From assembly GCA_022925895.1 (NCBI GenBank), contig JAKSYS010000292.1:1-64000 (forward strand): a stretch of 64,000 nt of DNA, read 5' to 3'. The position numbers and the translations under genes were made by a program. The stretch's first letter is position 1. Each line of letters opens with the position of its first letter. This DNA comes from Fragilaria crotonensis (Eukaryota > Bacillariophyta > Fragilariophyceae > Fragilariales > Fragilariaceae). Shown piece after piece: positions 22,170-32,512 of the stretch. The notes below the pieces were generated by a model. It made no database searches and was not told where the DNA came from. It saw only the letters and a program-made list of their open reading frames with translations.

Positions 22170-23120
22170 AGATGCAGCCTTCATTCAAAACGTTTATCGA
22201 GAACGTACTTGTATGGAAAAATTCACTGGATCATCTGGCATCTAAGCCCTTTTCTTCTCAAAGCTATTGCTTGCTCGTTCAGTCGCCTCGTGACTCCTTG
22301 TGTGCAGATGATCCTGATTTACGTATAAACAGCTACACAGAAAAAGTTTCCTCCAAGCTCTTGTCTTGAATATGTCATTTATGACAGCCTGTACCAGAAT
22401 GACAGTGTCACCTTCGTGAGGACGATCGTTTACATCGAAGGATGATGTGTTCTATTCTTTGGCACTACCTGGTACTGGAGTACAGCACAACCAATCAATC
22501 AATAGACCAGGCGTAATAACAAGCTAAGCTCGCAGATATGACGACGGCATTGTCGATCCTCTGTTCCTGATTGCGGTAATTGCATATTCTGGTGACCGAT
22601 TCTTTTACGGTATTGTGGCTCTGTCAACGTCCAAGCTTTTATCTTCGAGGCATTCAACTCCTGAAATCATGAACGCACCGAGACCTGGTGTCAGCATCCT
22701 GAGGGTTCCATTAGTGGCGGTCTTTATTGCGCCCTCGCCAAGCACTATGCATATCCATCCATCATCACCACATTTACACGGACGACCAAAAAGGAGGAAT
22801 GCTTGACAGTACTGGCATTGTTTGAACTAGCACAGTACTCGGAGTAGACGTTAGGGACGCTTTTATTATGCGACATCAATACCGAGAGACAGTGTCAGAA
22901 CACATCACGCACATCGCACATCGCACCATCACACATAAATCACACCTGAGTACGTAGGCACCTCACCGTGTATGATAGCCTGATACCCTGATACCCTGAT
23001 ACCCTGATACCCTGATAGCTATCACAATCCATTTGCCAACTCTGTCATTCCAATTGTTGCCCTCACTCACCGGGCTGGCACCTTGCGCTTCGTCTTTGCC
23101 AGTCTCGCAGCTCAGTCCAT
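22170..23120. other. Intergenic
   Basis: No gene seen. It holds the 3' flank of the cupin gene, a short GTAC cluster near 22470-22860, and a tandem octamer array at about 22978-23020. Confidence 0.4.
22978..23020. repeat. Tandem octamer array (CTGATACC)n
   Basis: Four perfect CTGATACC units and a fifth diverged one (CTGATAGC) sit about 110 bases before the start of the methyltransferase-like gene. Confidence 0.85.
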
Positions 23121-23127
23121 GGCGTGA

Positions 23128-24563
23128 ATGGAGAACGACCATTCGTCCTTTGCGGTGCTCTCTGTCTTGCTCCTATTCGTCCTGGTGACGTGCATTTTGT
23201 CATTGTTGCGATGGACATCAATTACGTCATCGGATATCGGTGCCACCCTTCCCTCCCTATCGGTGTCGTCACATGTGTTAACCTCAACACCATCCAGAGT
23301 CCCATTTCTGGTTCTAGACGAACCGGACTGGAACCTAATGAGCAAAACCATCGCATTGTATGAACGAGAGTTATCCGCTTTTTTGGGAGGATTGAGCAAC
23401 AGTTTGGAAGTCTGCCTTCAATCTGAAGATGTGTTGGGTCTAACGAATAAATTTCTGTCGCGATCGCTGCAAACCAAAATCGAGAGATTGTCGAAACTTC
23501 ATGATCACAATTTTCAGCTGTTACAAGAGATGCTGGAGGAATTTCCAACGCAAAAGATGCTTCCCGAGCGCGCGTTTTGTCAAAATGATGATAATAATAA
23601 TGATGCTAACAAATTCGATACGGCGGATGAGGAGCCTGTTCCCGCATCGACGACATCAAAGGCCAGTCCACCGCCGCGGAGACGAATGGCACCTTCGGTT
23701 CCGTCCTCGTACGATTCGGTTCATCAGATTGTGGCGCATTTGGTCCGTGATTGGACCCTGGAGGGTGCCTCAGCAAGGTCTTCTGTATATGATTGGTGTC
23801 GGAAGCAAGTCAAGGGAACGAAAAGATCCATCCTAGTTCCGGGAGCTGGACTTGGACGTTTAGCATGGGATCTGTCCCAGGATGGCCATTGGGTGGAAGC
23901 CAATGAAGTATCCGTCACAATGGCAGCAGTGGCATACCACTTGTTTCAGAATACTCCACGTTTTGTTATTTACCCGTTTGCAACAGATTTTTTGTCAATG
24001 AAGTGAACTCCAAGTTGCGCTTTCAATCGGTCAAAGTCAATCGTCCGAACACCTCTGTTGCTGGTCACTTGTCGTACACAATCGGTGATTTTGTTCGAAT
24101 CTATGGATCTCAACAATCCTCATCTTACGACGTGGTAGTAACTTGCTTCTTTCTCGATACGGCAACAAATGTGCTGGAATACTTCGCTGTCTTGTCCAAC
24201 GTTCTGCGTATGGGTGGTCAGTGGATTAACATCGGACCCTTGCAATGGCATACCAACGCTCATCTCCAACCAGCCGCGGATGAACTCAAGAAATTGATTC
24301 CAATCTTTGGCTTCCGCATTAATCACTGGAGCATCGATACAAAGCCAGTCGACTACCGCTTCGAGGATCCCACACGATCGACAAAGTATGAAGGTTACCA
24401 GCCTCTCCGAATGGTGGCTACGAAAATCAAGCAAAGAAGGTCGAGGTATCGAGTCGAGACCTCCGCACCTAGCCGCGCCGGCGAACAGCGGCAATCCTCT
24501 TCCACTGTATGCACAATCTACGGTTACGATCGAAGAGTTGTAAATGAATATCCTAATAACTAA
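23128..24563 (+). CDS. Carnosine N-methyltransferase-like (N2227) protein
   Basis: A membrane anchor (SVLLLFVLVTCILSLL) precedes a linker and an SAM-dependent methyltransferase of the N2227/CARNMT1 family. Motifs: HQIVAHLVRDWTLEG, motif I LVPGAGLGRLAWDL, NEVSVTMAAVAYHL, then YDVVVTCFFLDTATNVLEY and GGQWINIGPLQWH. CARNMT1 methylates carnosine to anserine and also histidine in zinc-finger proteins; which substrate applies is unknown. The frame changes at the T6 run at 23988-23993: YPFATDF before, VNEVNSKLRFQSV after. The family is continuous here, so a missing T is the simplest reading. If the shift is real, the gene is broken. The N-terminal anchor is unusual for the family and suggests membrane or organelle placement. 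Confidence 0.75.
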
Positions 24564-24680
24564 CTAATGCTAAATTTTGTCGACATGCATCTTACAACTT
24601 CAGTGCATGAACGTCACTGGACTTGTAAGGCGTGTCCCTCATGCAGGAAAGCTTCGCTTCAAATTCGTTTCTTTCCAAGA

Positions 24681-25298
24681 CTAATAGTTCGTGAGTGCCA
24701 AGTGATTGTTATGCTTTTGATCCTGATGCTGGAGCAACTGGCTCAAATTGCGAAACATTCTGTCGCAAGATTGGCAACGGTAGGGAAAGTCTGGAGTTCC
24801 GGAATTGCCATATCCGTGGTACTCCAACATGGGAGTGGTGATGTACGGCTGCATCTGTCTCTTGGAAGAAGCAAACTTATAGATCTGATCCCTCGCATTA
24901 TCCTGTCCTCGGCATCCAGTGCAGTAGCCACTCTCAATATGCTGGACAGCGTTGGCACCCGAACCGAATCGACAGTCTCCACAAACAGGACACGCAACCT
25001 GTTTTGGGCGGTGCACTTGCATGTGCATGTTTAGATCATTCTGGTTTCGAAAATTGCGTCCACATGTAGCACATTCCCAATTGTAGGAATCGACGCAGGA
25101 TCGGCAACGCGACAGCCCCTCTCCCTTATACCACTGATTGTTGCTGTACTCGTCACTTCCTTTCAAACGTCGGCATTCAGCACATGGTCGTCCAACGCAA
25201 GAGCGGCAACGCGAGTATCCATCGCCACGGGACCACTGGTTGTTGCTGAACTCATCAGCATGGCAGTAAGTGTTACAGTCACAGCAATACCTACCCAT
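24681..25298 (-). CDS. Stc1-like / C2H2 zinc-finger protein A
   Basis: A 205-residue intact protein. Its N-terminus has two Cys-rich units of the form CxxC...SNNQWxxGxGxSRCRSCV (residues about 5-35 and 38-69). These resemble the Stc1 domain, named from a fission-yeast factor linking RNAi to heterochromatin. Two C2H2-type fingers follow: CATCGRNFRNQNDLNMHMQVH and, near the C-terminus, CQSCDRMFRNLSQLLQHQDQKH. Between them is CPVCGDCRFGSGANAVQHIES. It is a tandem paralogue of the gene at 26148-26690, in the same orientation. Function not known; nucleic-acid or protein binding is inferred. Confidence 0.75.
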   Translation of the reverse strand: MGRYCCDCNTYCHADEFSNNQWSRGDGYSRCRSCVGRPCAECRRLKGSDEYSNNQWYKGEGLSRCRSCVDSYNWECATCGRNFRNQNDLNMHMQVHRPKQVACPVCGDCRFGSGANAVQHIESGYCTGCRGQDNARDQIYKFASSKRQMQPYITTPMLEYHGYGNSGTPDFPYRCQSCDRMFRNLSQLLQHQDQKHNNHLALTNY

Positions 25299-25309
25299 GG
25301 TACACGCAA

Positions 25310-26140
25310 AAGGTTGTACGCATGGATCGGGTTTTTTTTAATGGTATGATCGTTTCTTTTTTGTTACATTTCGACTCGACACGTAACCCGGTGACACATT
25401 TGCCCATATGTGACATATGACATATGTGTTCTGAAATTCTGAAGTCCTTCGGGTCCGAAGGAAAAGTCCAGAATGTTGCAGAAACTTAGGCTCGAGGTCT
25501 GTTTTTTTTCAAACTTCAAACGATCGATCGTGTTGAAATGTTGAAATGGACCTTGAAATAACCTCGTATCAGTACCACTACTCGTTCCTGATGCTACACC
25601 GGTATCGTTGGAATACTGTCACAACATTTCCGCCTTACTAGCCGTCTTCTTGGGTACTGGAGTATGGCGTTACATTGAATTCTACTACAGTACCTGTAGT
25701 TTATTTGTATCCTCCAGCTCTACTACCGGTACTGTTTTAGTAAGCTACCAGGTACTATACTCCGGACTTTGGAGCTATTCGGGTGGTCCTTGTTAACGAC
25801 GATCCGATTGTAATTCGAAAATGAGTAGACTATTTACTTACTAGACTCCCTTCGTCAAGTTCAATCTCCGGCTAGCGGGTACTCCGAGTAGCCAGGTAGT
25901 ACAATGAGGCACTGAGTGTGACAGCAAAACATTACTCCTAAATTGATCGTAGAAGCTCTAGTAGTAGCAGAGACAATTATGTGAACTTCAACTGAAGAGC
26001 AAAAATAGCATCAACGATAATGGCGTCGGAGATATGAATCTTGGAATACGCAGGCTTATAAGTTATGCAATCCGTGTGCGAATATGTATGTGAGCATGTT
26101 TGACCTTACACACTCCATACATGGATTGCTTCAGGTTTTT
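25310..26140. other. Intergenic between the zinc-finger paralogues
   Basis: No gene seen. GTAC-rich tracts at 25560-25780 and 25870-25910; a TATGTGACATATGACATATG cluster near 25408-25430. Confidence 0.4.
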
Positions 26141-26147
26141 GTTGCGA

Positions 26148-26690
26148 CTAGTAATTGGTGAGCGCCATGAGATTGTTATGTTTCTGGTCCTGATGCTGAA
26201 GCAACTGGCTCATTTGGCGAAACTTCTTGTTGCATGGTTGGCAGTGGTAAGGAAACTCAGGAGTTCCGGTATTGGTATATCCTTGGTATTCCAACATCGG
26301 AGTGCTAATGAATTGCTGCATCTGTCCCTTAGCAGAAGCATACTTGTAGATCTGATCCCTCGCATTGGCTTGTCCCCTGCATCCAGTGCAGGAACCGCTC
26401 TCAACATGCTGGACAGCGTTGGCACCAGAACCGAATCGACGGTCTCCGCAAATAGGGCACGCGACCTCTTTCGGACGGTGCACTTGCATGTGCATGTTGA
26501 CTTCATTCTGGCTGCCGAACTCGCGTCCACATGTAGCGCATCCGAAGTAGGGAGTGGCGACACGGCTGTACCTCTGTGCCTGACCTTCATCCACGCAAGG
26601 TCGGCAGCGAGACTGCCCTTCACCCTTCGCCCATTGATTGTTGCTGTAGTCATTTTCAAACTGACCGCATTGACTGCAATACCTACCCAT
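26148..26690 (-). CDS. Stc1-like / C2H2 zinc-finger protein B
   Basis: A 180-residue intact paralogue of the protein at 24681-25298. It has a single Stc1-like unit (CSQCGQ...YSNNQWAKGEGQSRCRPCV), where the sister has two. It shares the fingers CATCGREFGSQNEVNMHMQVH and CQPCNKKFRQMSQLLQHQDQKH and the same ending ALTNY. Amino-acid similarity is high and length nearly equal outside the extra unit, so the pair arose by local duplication followed by gain or loss of one unit. Both frames are intact, which suggests selection on each copy. Confidence 0.75.
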   Translation of the reverse strand: MGRYCSQCGQFENDYSNNQWAKGEGQSRCRPCVDEGQAQRYSRVATPYFGCATCGREFGSQNEVNMHMQVHRPKEVACPICGDRRFGSGANAVQHVESGSCTGCRGQANARDQIYKYASAKGQMQQFISTPMLEYQGYTNTGTPEFPYHCQPCNKKFRQMSQLLQHQDQKHNNLMALTNY

Positions 26691-26699
26691 CTTTATTCG

Positions 26700-27520
26700 T
26701 TTTCTTTTCTTTCAACGACAAGACAAGATATCCCAGCGATGGAATAAGGCGTGACTCGTTAATGGAAGTTAGGCGCAGAACTTGGATTTATGGTCTGATG
26801 CTTTATTGTGGTGCTCCCAAATGTTTCATTCACGGTTGTCGTAAGTACTGGAGGAGGCTTACGCTAGTACAACATTTCGTTGATTTCAGGGTACGTACCA
26901 AATGGTGTAGAAAATCGAGTCACCGTTCAGTCACAGATTTCACTTCCCAATATACCAGTATGTGATATATGATATATGATATATGTTGTACTCAAGTAGA
27001 GTATCATAGGACTCGAGAGTATGACATAGTCTCTAGTACTACTACCATGGTACTATGTTGTGTCTATGTCGTATCCTGTGTATCCTACGATAAGATCCTG
27101 AGCTCTGCGTCGTTGGGGGTTAGGGGCATGGACGTCGTCGCGTAAATCACGACACAGGGTGGCTACATACTATGCAACTATGCATACATACACGACAGCA
27201 CAGATTTCTGCAACCACACGCACCACCGGTGGTACCAGGGTATCTAAATGTCGCAGCAAGCTCGTCGTCTCCTGAGTGATCACTAGAGGTAGACTCTGTC
27301 CATCATATATGCTCAAGCGTACTGCTAATTGTCCATGAACCTTGCGTCGACGGTAGACATCGCGGCATATGCATGCCATTAAATTCTTTCTTTCGTTCAA
27401 GTGCCGTCGAAAAATGGAGCGCGGTGGCGAAACTTGCCATCCTGCCAGAACAAACGCCTACTGGTGGCTTCCCTATCCCCAAGGCGATTTAATGATTGCA
27501 AAGTGTAGCTACTCAGAGCG
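26700..27520. other. Intergenic
   Basis: No gene seen. A short GATATAT array at 26961-26986 and GTAC-rich sequence at 26990-27060. Confidence 0.4.
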
Positions 27521-27527
27521 ACGGCTC

Positions 27528-28769
27528 TTAATCTTGTTCAACGATGCCTGGGTGTTCACGAAGCGCAAACCAAAGATAATTCAACTTCTTGCTGTCGGCT
27601 TCCCAGGTGCTACTTGCTCCAATTTTTGATGCCCAGTCTACCCAGTCCTCCCTTGAAGTAATCATCCCATCAACAATAACCTCCAACCGCCCATGCAAAT
27701 TGTTCATGGATCGAACGAGGTCGAATTCCGCCTCCCACAACTGGTCGTCCACTTTGACGAGCCCCATCCTACCTCTTCTATAAAAAACTGTAAACATTCT
27801 CTGGTAGCCCATTTGCGTCACGGCAGGATTGGATTTCAATGAAAGCAGATCACCAGCCCTGCAATTTTCATTGCGTGCAAACATGTCAGCAATCACAAAA
27901 CAATGATCGTCAGACAAACCCATGTTGTCCAACCCAAGTCTCCACCATTTCTGCTTCCGTAGGAGCAGCTCATGGAGAGCGGATATCGATACTAAAGACC
28001 CAACAGCAGGGCTGCCCAGACCCTCGAGGCGCAATTCGTCGAGCGGTTCCAGTCTGCTCAACGCTTGCAAGATGGAATCGAGCGTTCCCATGTTTTCCAT
28101 GCTTTCCATGCCTTCAACGCCAACTCCGAAGATGTAAATTTGCCGTAATGAACCTGCCTTGAATAATTCTGCAAGCGCCTCAACTTCTCCTTCCGTGTGT
28201 TGCAGGATGAGATTATGGAGTTCCAACTCAGTAAGGTGCGATGCCTTGGCCAAGGTCGCGAGCAAGGCTTCCACATGCAATCTCGATCCTCCAAATTCAG
28301 GGGTGAGTTTGAGATAAGTCAATGTGCTTGCGTGGTGGGTAGAAATAGCATCAAATAGCCTATCTTGATCTACCAGTTGCAGGAACTGGTGGCCGAGTAT
28401 CACATGCGTCAAGCCACGGTTCCCATTGACTGCCTGGATGACTTGGTTCGCTGTTGTTGAGTCTCTGAGTTCAAATTTTTCAACAAATTCATCCGTTAGT
28501 TTCAAGACTTTCGACTCCTGATCCGCCAAGAATTCTGTCCATAACTCCGCTGAAGGTTTTTTTGTTTCTATCACCCGGTTACCTCCACATGCAGCTTCCA
28601 TGTAAAGGGTGAACGCATCATCGAGATCTTCGTCGGAATTGTCGTTCTCATCCTCAGAATCGAAGGAATCACCATCGTAATCCATCAACGAATCATCGTC
28701 GTCGCTTTCATTCATGTCTTCGATGGGGTTAGATGAGAGGGGGTCGTTTGCTTGCTCATTTTGTGGCAT
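27528..28769 (-). CDS. Leucine-rich-repeat-like protein
   Basis: I start the protein at the Met at 28769 (MPQNEQANDPL), because the longer frame would begin inside the tRNA at 28925-28996. That gives 413 residues. An acidic segment (MNESDDDDSLMDYDGDSFDSEDE) precedes a body with irregular leucine repeats such as STLTYLKLTPEF, ASHLTELELHNLIL, GSLRQIYIFGVG, LEPLDELRLEGLG and WWRLGLDNMGLSDDH. These look like RNI-type LRRs, which are protein-binding scaffolds. There is no kinase, F-box or membrane part. Diatom genomes hold many such proteins; the function of this one is unknown. Confidence 0.65.
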   Translation of the reverse strand: MPQNEQANDPLSSNPIEDMNESDDDDSLMDYDGDSFDSEDENDNSDEDLDDAFTLYMEAACGGNRVIETKKPSAELWTEFLADQESKVLKLTDEFVEKFELRDSTTANQVIQAVNGNRGLTHVILGHQFLQLVDQDRLFDAISTHHASTLTYLKLTPEFGGSRLHVEALLATLAKASHLTELELHNLILQHTEGEVEALAELFKAGSLRQIYIFGVGVEGMESMENMGTLDSILQALSRLEPLDELRLEGLGSPAVGSLVSISALHELLLRKQKWWRLGLDNMGLSDDHCFVIADMFARNENCRAGDLLSLKSNPAVTQMGYQRMFTVFYRRGRMGLVKVDDQLWEAEFDLVRSMNNLHGRLEVIVDGMITSREDWVDWASKIGASSTWEADSKKLNYLWFALREHPGIVEQD

Positions 28770-28913
28770 ATCAACCTTAGGTGTTGCTGCGAGTGTACTC
28801 GGTGTATTTTCAATAATTGCTGTTGCTCCATGAAGAGATGGTCGATGATGTGATGAGCGAGAAGATGAGTAATGTACTGTAGGACTCGTGGAAGTGGGGC
28901 TGATCAAAACGAT

Positions 28914-28918
28914 AAAAA
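28914..28918 (-). terminator. Pol III terminator of tRNA-Arg
   Basis: A run of five T on the minus strand begins six bases past the tRNA's 3' end, the usual RNA polymerase III stop. Confidence 0.7.
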
Positions 28919-28924
28919 GGGGTG

Positions 28925-28996
28925 TACACCACGCGGGAGTCGAACCCACAACCTCAGCATTAGGAGTGCTACGCGCTACCATTGCGCCAGTGATGC
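28925..28996 (-). tRNA. tRNA-Arg (anticodon CCU)
   Basis: A 72-base cloverleaf on the minus strand. The acceptor stem GCATCAC pairs with GTGGTGT (one G-U at each weak spot). The D stem is GCGC/GCGC. The anticodon stem TAGCA/TGCTG encloses the loop CTCCTAA, giving anticodon CCU. The T arm is GTGGG-TTCGACT-CCCGC. Internal promoters fit: A box TGGCGCAATGG, B box GGTTCGACTCC. No intron and no encoded CCA. It decodes AGG. Confidence 0.9.
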
Positions 28997-28999
28997 CTG

Positions 29000-29486
29000 G
29001 ACCAGCACCAATGCGTGTGAAAATTAGGTTTATGAATGCTAGGAAACCGTATTTCTTTCGAGCGGATTCTGTTCGTCTGACTCGCCCTACGGTAGCAGAC
29101 CGGTGGAGTTGTACTGTTGTACATGACGAAGAATACTGAAACGTAACGGGAGCGTAGAGCCAAGTACCAGTGTACTGTGTTCCGGTACCAGGGTATCACT
29201 TTCCATTCGTGTAGGCTCGTACGTTGCGTTGGAGGAGTGCAAAAATTTGAAGTTCGATGACCGTCCACGAGATTCGTCGCAAGATTCGTGGATGAGATTG
29301 ACTGGTCAAAATCAATATACGGGAGTACGTCGCCCTGCCCTGACTTGTCGGCGTTGCGAAAATTCACGACGTGTTGTAGTTTTCCCCTTTTCCCTTTCTT
29401 CATCCACTCGTGAACCAAAGACCACGCTTGACGAAACCACGAACGGCGTTTGCCATAGTGTGAAGCTGCCTCTCACCAAGCCTCAA
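29000..29486. other. Intergenic / USP 5' flank
   Basis: About 490 bases between the tRNA and the USP start. The USP frame stays open back to 29229 but that part reads like untranslated sequence. A GTACC cluster lies at 29160-29190. Confidence 0.4.
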
Positions 29487-31054
29487 ATGTCAACAGCTGT
29501 CCTTTCACCTCGTCTCGACCCCATCAGCACTATTCCTAAGCTTGGTATGGATGAAGATGAAGATTTCGTGTTTGTAGAAAATGATGGCAAATCATTGGCG
29601 GATGACTCCTCAGTTCCTTCGTTGGCAGACGATATTGTCATGGAAGATGTGGAGGACGACATCCCCACAGCGCTCGGTGGCCTCGTCAACTTGGGGAACA
29701 CCTGCTATTTGAATTCTGCTACACAAATGCTGGCGAGCTTGGATCATTTCTTGTCGGCATTGGAAGAGGCGTCGCCGCGATCGCAAGACGAAGCAAAATT
29801 GAGATTACGACTTGAATTTTTGTCACTTATGGAAACATTGCGAAGCGGAGAAACCGTCCGTCCTGATGCTTTCAAAAAGGCTGTCGACGAACGATCGCCT
29901 CTGTTCGTTGGATTTCGGCAACAGGACGCCCATGAGTTTCTAACGACGTTGTTGGACTTGTTGGATGAAGTGTATCAAGGGACGACTGATAGTAATGGTT
30001 CAAGTTCAGTGGATGAAGACGCCATTAGCAGAGTGGCGGATGGTGATGATACAAAGCATCCATCAAAAGAGGGTCAGCAAAAGAACGAAGAATCATCAAC
30101 CAGACCTCAGACCGGTGGAATTCATAATGACTCCAACTCCGGCGAGGGTGACGATGGGTGGTTATCACGCCTCCCTTCCTTCTGCGACCTCAAAGTGGAT
30201 GAAATTTCCATGCTGCTCTACGGCGACGACGAAAAGCATGAAAATACAAGTGAATCATTGAAGCCGAGGACTCATCGACCAACGGAAGAGCAACACCCTC
30301 AATGCAAACTGATTGGAGGAAGGGCGGTGGTACCGGGTGTTTCGTCTCCTCTTCAAGTTCAGGATGATAGTGGTGATGCATCCTCGGCGTCCACAGAATC
30401 ATCGTCACCCGCTCGACCTCAGGCGGTCACAAATTCGTCACCGATCGGTGATTACTTCTGCACCGAAGTTCGATCACGTCTGACATGTGACTCATGCAAG
30501 TACACACACACATAGAGAAATACCTCCACCTATCGATTGATGTTGGCTCAAGCGAAGGTACAAGTGTGGAAGAGGGTTTGCGAAAGTTCTTTTCTCCAGA
30601 AAAACGCGAGCTGAAATGCGAGAAGTGCTTTTGTGAATCAGCCACCCAAACAACGGAAATCACCAAACTCCCGCCAGCATTGCTTTTTCATTTCAAGCGA
30701 TTCATCGTCGATATCAGTCCAGATTACAGCAGTGTCACGTACCGAAAGAATCAATCTGCCGTGGAGTTTCCTTCATCACTCAGTCTCGATGTTCGCTCTG
30801 TACTCGGAGAGTTTGTTGCCGACGATGTCACAATTCCCGCCCAAGCGACGCAAGCGTCATGCTACCAAATTCGCAGTATTTGCAACCATATTGGGTCATC
30901 GGCATCCTGCGGCCATTATACAGCCGATGCCAATCGTCTGTATGGAATGGGCGAGAGGGCTTGGACACGATTTAATGACGATAACGTGAGTCGATTGGAC
31001 AGCGCTATGGGCGCTGCAACAACGGCGTACATGGTGCTGTACGAGTTGGGATAA
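29487..31054 (+). CDS. Ubiquitin-specific protease (USP36/42-like)
   Basis: Start chosen at 29487 (MSTAVLSPRLDPIST); upstream in-frame sequence lacks protein character. From that Met, the Cys box GLVNLGNTCYLNSATQML carries the nucleophile Cys73. QQDAHEFL is at 145-152. An acidic insert separates these from the zinc-ribbon pairs CDSC and CEKC. The finger/palm part is LKCEKC...LLFHFKRF, and the His box is CGHYTADA (about 30908-30930) followed by FNDDNV. USPs remove ubiquitin from proteins. The frame changes inside an AC dinucleotide run near 30500 (CKYT then HIEKYLHLSIDV) with no intron signals; the sister gene has a true intron one or two residues away. A dinucleotide-run indel in the assembly is likely. 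Confidence 0.8.
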
Positions 31055-31301
31055 TGATGTTTACGTCCTGTATGTGTTTGTTATAAGAAATGATAGAGAA
31101 GTTAAAAAGTCACATACTTGCGTTTAAATACGGTCTTATTATCTATTCCTGCATCTCAAATCTATTATCGAAAGAAACGATACAGTGCATCGCCACCCCT
31201 CGAACCTTGTCAGCTTGGTAGCTCATGCGAAATGCATCAAATGGTCTATGATCCACATGTATGTATGTATGTAGAAGAGGAAGAGCATGTATCTCATTTC
31301 C

Positions 31302-31859
31302 TTAAGAGTCAGCCACACCAACACCATCGTCAAACTCAACTTCGTCGTCGACAGGGACAATGTCGGAAACTGACCCCACCGTCTTCCAGGAATAATCCCC
31401 AACGTGTTGCGCATTGTATTGATGCTGCTGTTGCAAGTCCAACAAATCGTTATGTCTCAGAGATTCGAAACTGTGTTGCACTTGCTCACAACGGATGGTG
31501 GCTTGATGGGGAGAAATGTACAAGTTGTATTCGTCGTAGTCTTCATCCCAAGTTACCTGATGGTGACATTCAGACTTGGGAGACATGACGCGTGAATCTG
31601 GAAGCTGCATGCAGTCACTTCGTGAGACAGAAGAACTGTGAAAGTGTTGGGGATGTTGATTATGATGCCACCCATTGTAAACAAAGTTGGAAGGCTCACT
31701 AAAGGAGGACGTCGTGCGGGATGCCCGTGGTTCATGGAAAGTCGACAAGCCGTAAAGGCTGCGAGTCTGGTGATGCTTCATCCTCGCGGGCAAAGCCTTT
31801 GCAATGGTTGGGATTGATTTGCTCATGTCTATTTCAGAAAGTGAGTTCACTGCGAACAA
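31302..31859 (-). CDS. Hypothetical His/Ser/Gln-rich protein
   Basis: A 185-residue open frame, tail-to-tail with the USP gene. It starts MFAVNSLSEIDMSKS; MSKSIPTIAKALPARM is an alternative start. The middle is rich in His, Ser and Gln (NGWHHNQHPQHFHSSS, LLDLQQQHQYNAQH) and the end is acidic (DIVPVDDEVEFDDGVG). No domain recognised. The even use of codons and acidic tail make it a plausible gene, but it could be chance. Confidence 0.4.
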   Translation of the reverse strand: MFAVNSLSEIDMSKSIPTIAKALPARMKHHQTRSLYGLSTFHEPRASRTTSSFSEPSNFVYNGWHHNQHPQHFHSSSVSRSDCMQLPDSRVMSPKSECHHQVTWDEDYDEYNLYISPHQATIRCEQVQHSFESLRHNDLLDLQQQHQYNAQHVGDYSWKTVGSVSDIVPVDDEVEFDDGVGVADS

Positions 31860-31869
31860 GTTGCAAGCG

Positions 31870-32325
31870 TCTGGACGTTCGAAGGAATGAGTTCTTTTAG
31901 TTATGCCAAGATGCGAAGGTGAAGGAGAAGGAGAAAGGGACCGAACCGCAATGATATGCGAACACTCACAAAAATGACATAATCTGATGTCTGTGCGGAA
32001 GCTTCATGTCACAAGTGTCAAAGGGCAATACGGGTAAATGCCACGTCCGCTCTCTCAGCATCCGCGTCGATGACATTGTTTAATGATGTGACGTCATCTA
32101 CATGGTTGCCTTGACGTCGAATTCAATCGTCTGAAAGGGTTATGCGTTATGCATACCGCAGGTAAAGTTCCCAATACCACTAAACCGCATGTACGACAGT
32201 TCAACAGGTACTAGTACAATACTACCGGTAGTACTTATAGTACTTAGTAGTTGACTATGGCATACGAGTATCGACACCCATCGCCAGGCACGGCGGTAGC
32301 CTTGTTTTCCTTAGAATATGCGTTT
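31870..32325. other. Intergenic
   Basis: No gene seen. GTAC-rich at 32200-32250, directly before the transposon cluster. Confidence 0.4.
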
Positions 32326-32329
32326 TTAG

Positions 32330-32512
32330 GCCAATCCTTATCTTGCGACGAAAAACCATTACCAAAATCCGATTTAATAGAAACCTAATAAAATCGCACG
32401 TCATTTTGGTTCTTGTGATTTTGTTACCCTTACCGTAAACTGTAACGAAAACGGTATTCGAAGTAGTCAAAACGGAATCTTGGCTTGCTGTTTCGCCCAG
32501 ATCGGACATAGC
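32330..32512. repeat. Left-arm repeat, copy 1
   Basis: About 180 bases closely similar to 32960-33138. Both start with the inverted repeat and continue through a shared stretch that includes ATTTTGTTACCCTTACCGTA. They are the left arms of the outer and inner Harbinger elements. Confidence 0.8.

Noticed and set aside
22978-23020. Possible CRISPR-like or regulatory array from the CTGATACC octamers
   Set aside because: There are no spacers; it is a simple tandem repeat.
32255-32509. Minus-strand frames in the two transposon left arms
   Set aside because: They are open by chance across a non-coding repeat arm and occur in both copies for that reason.
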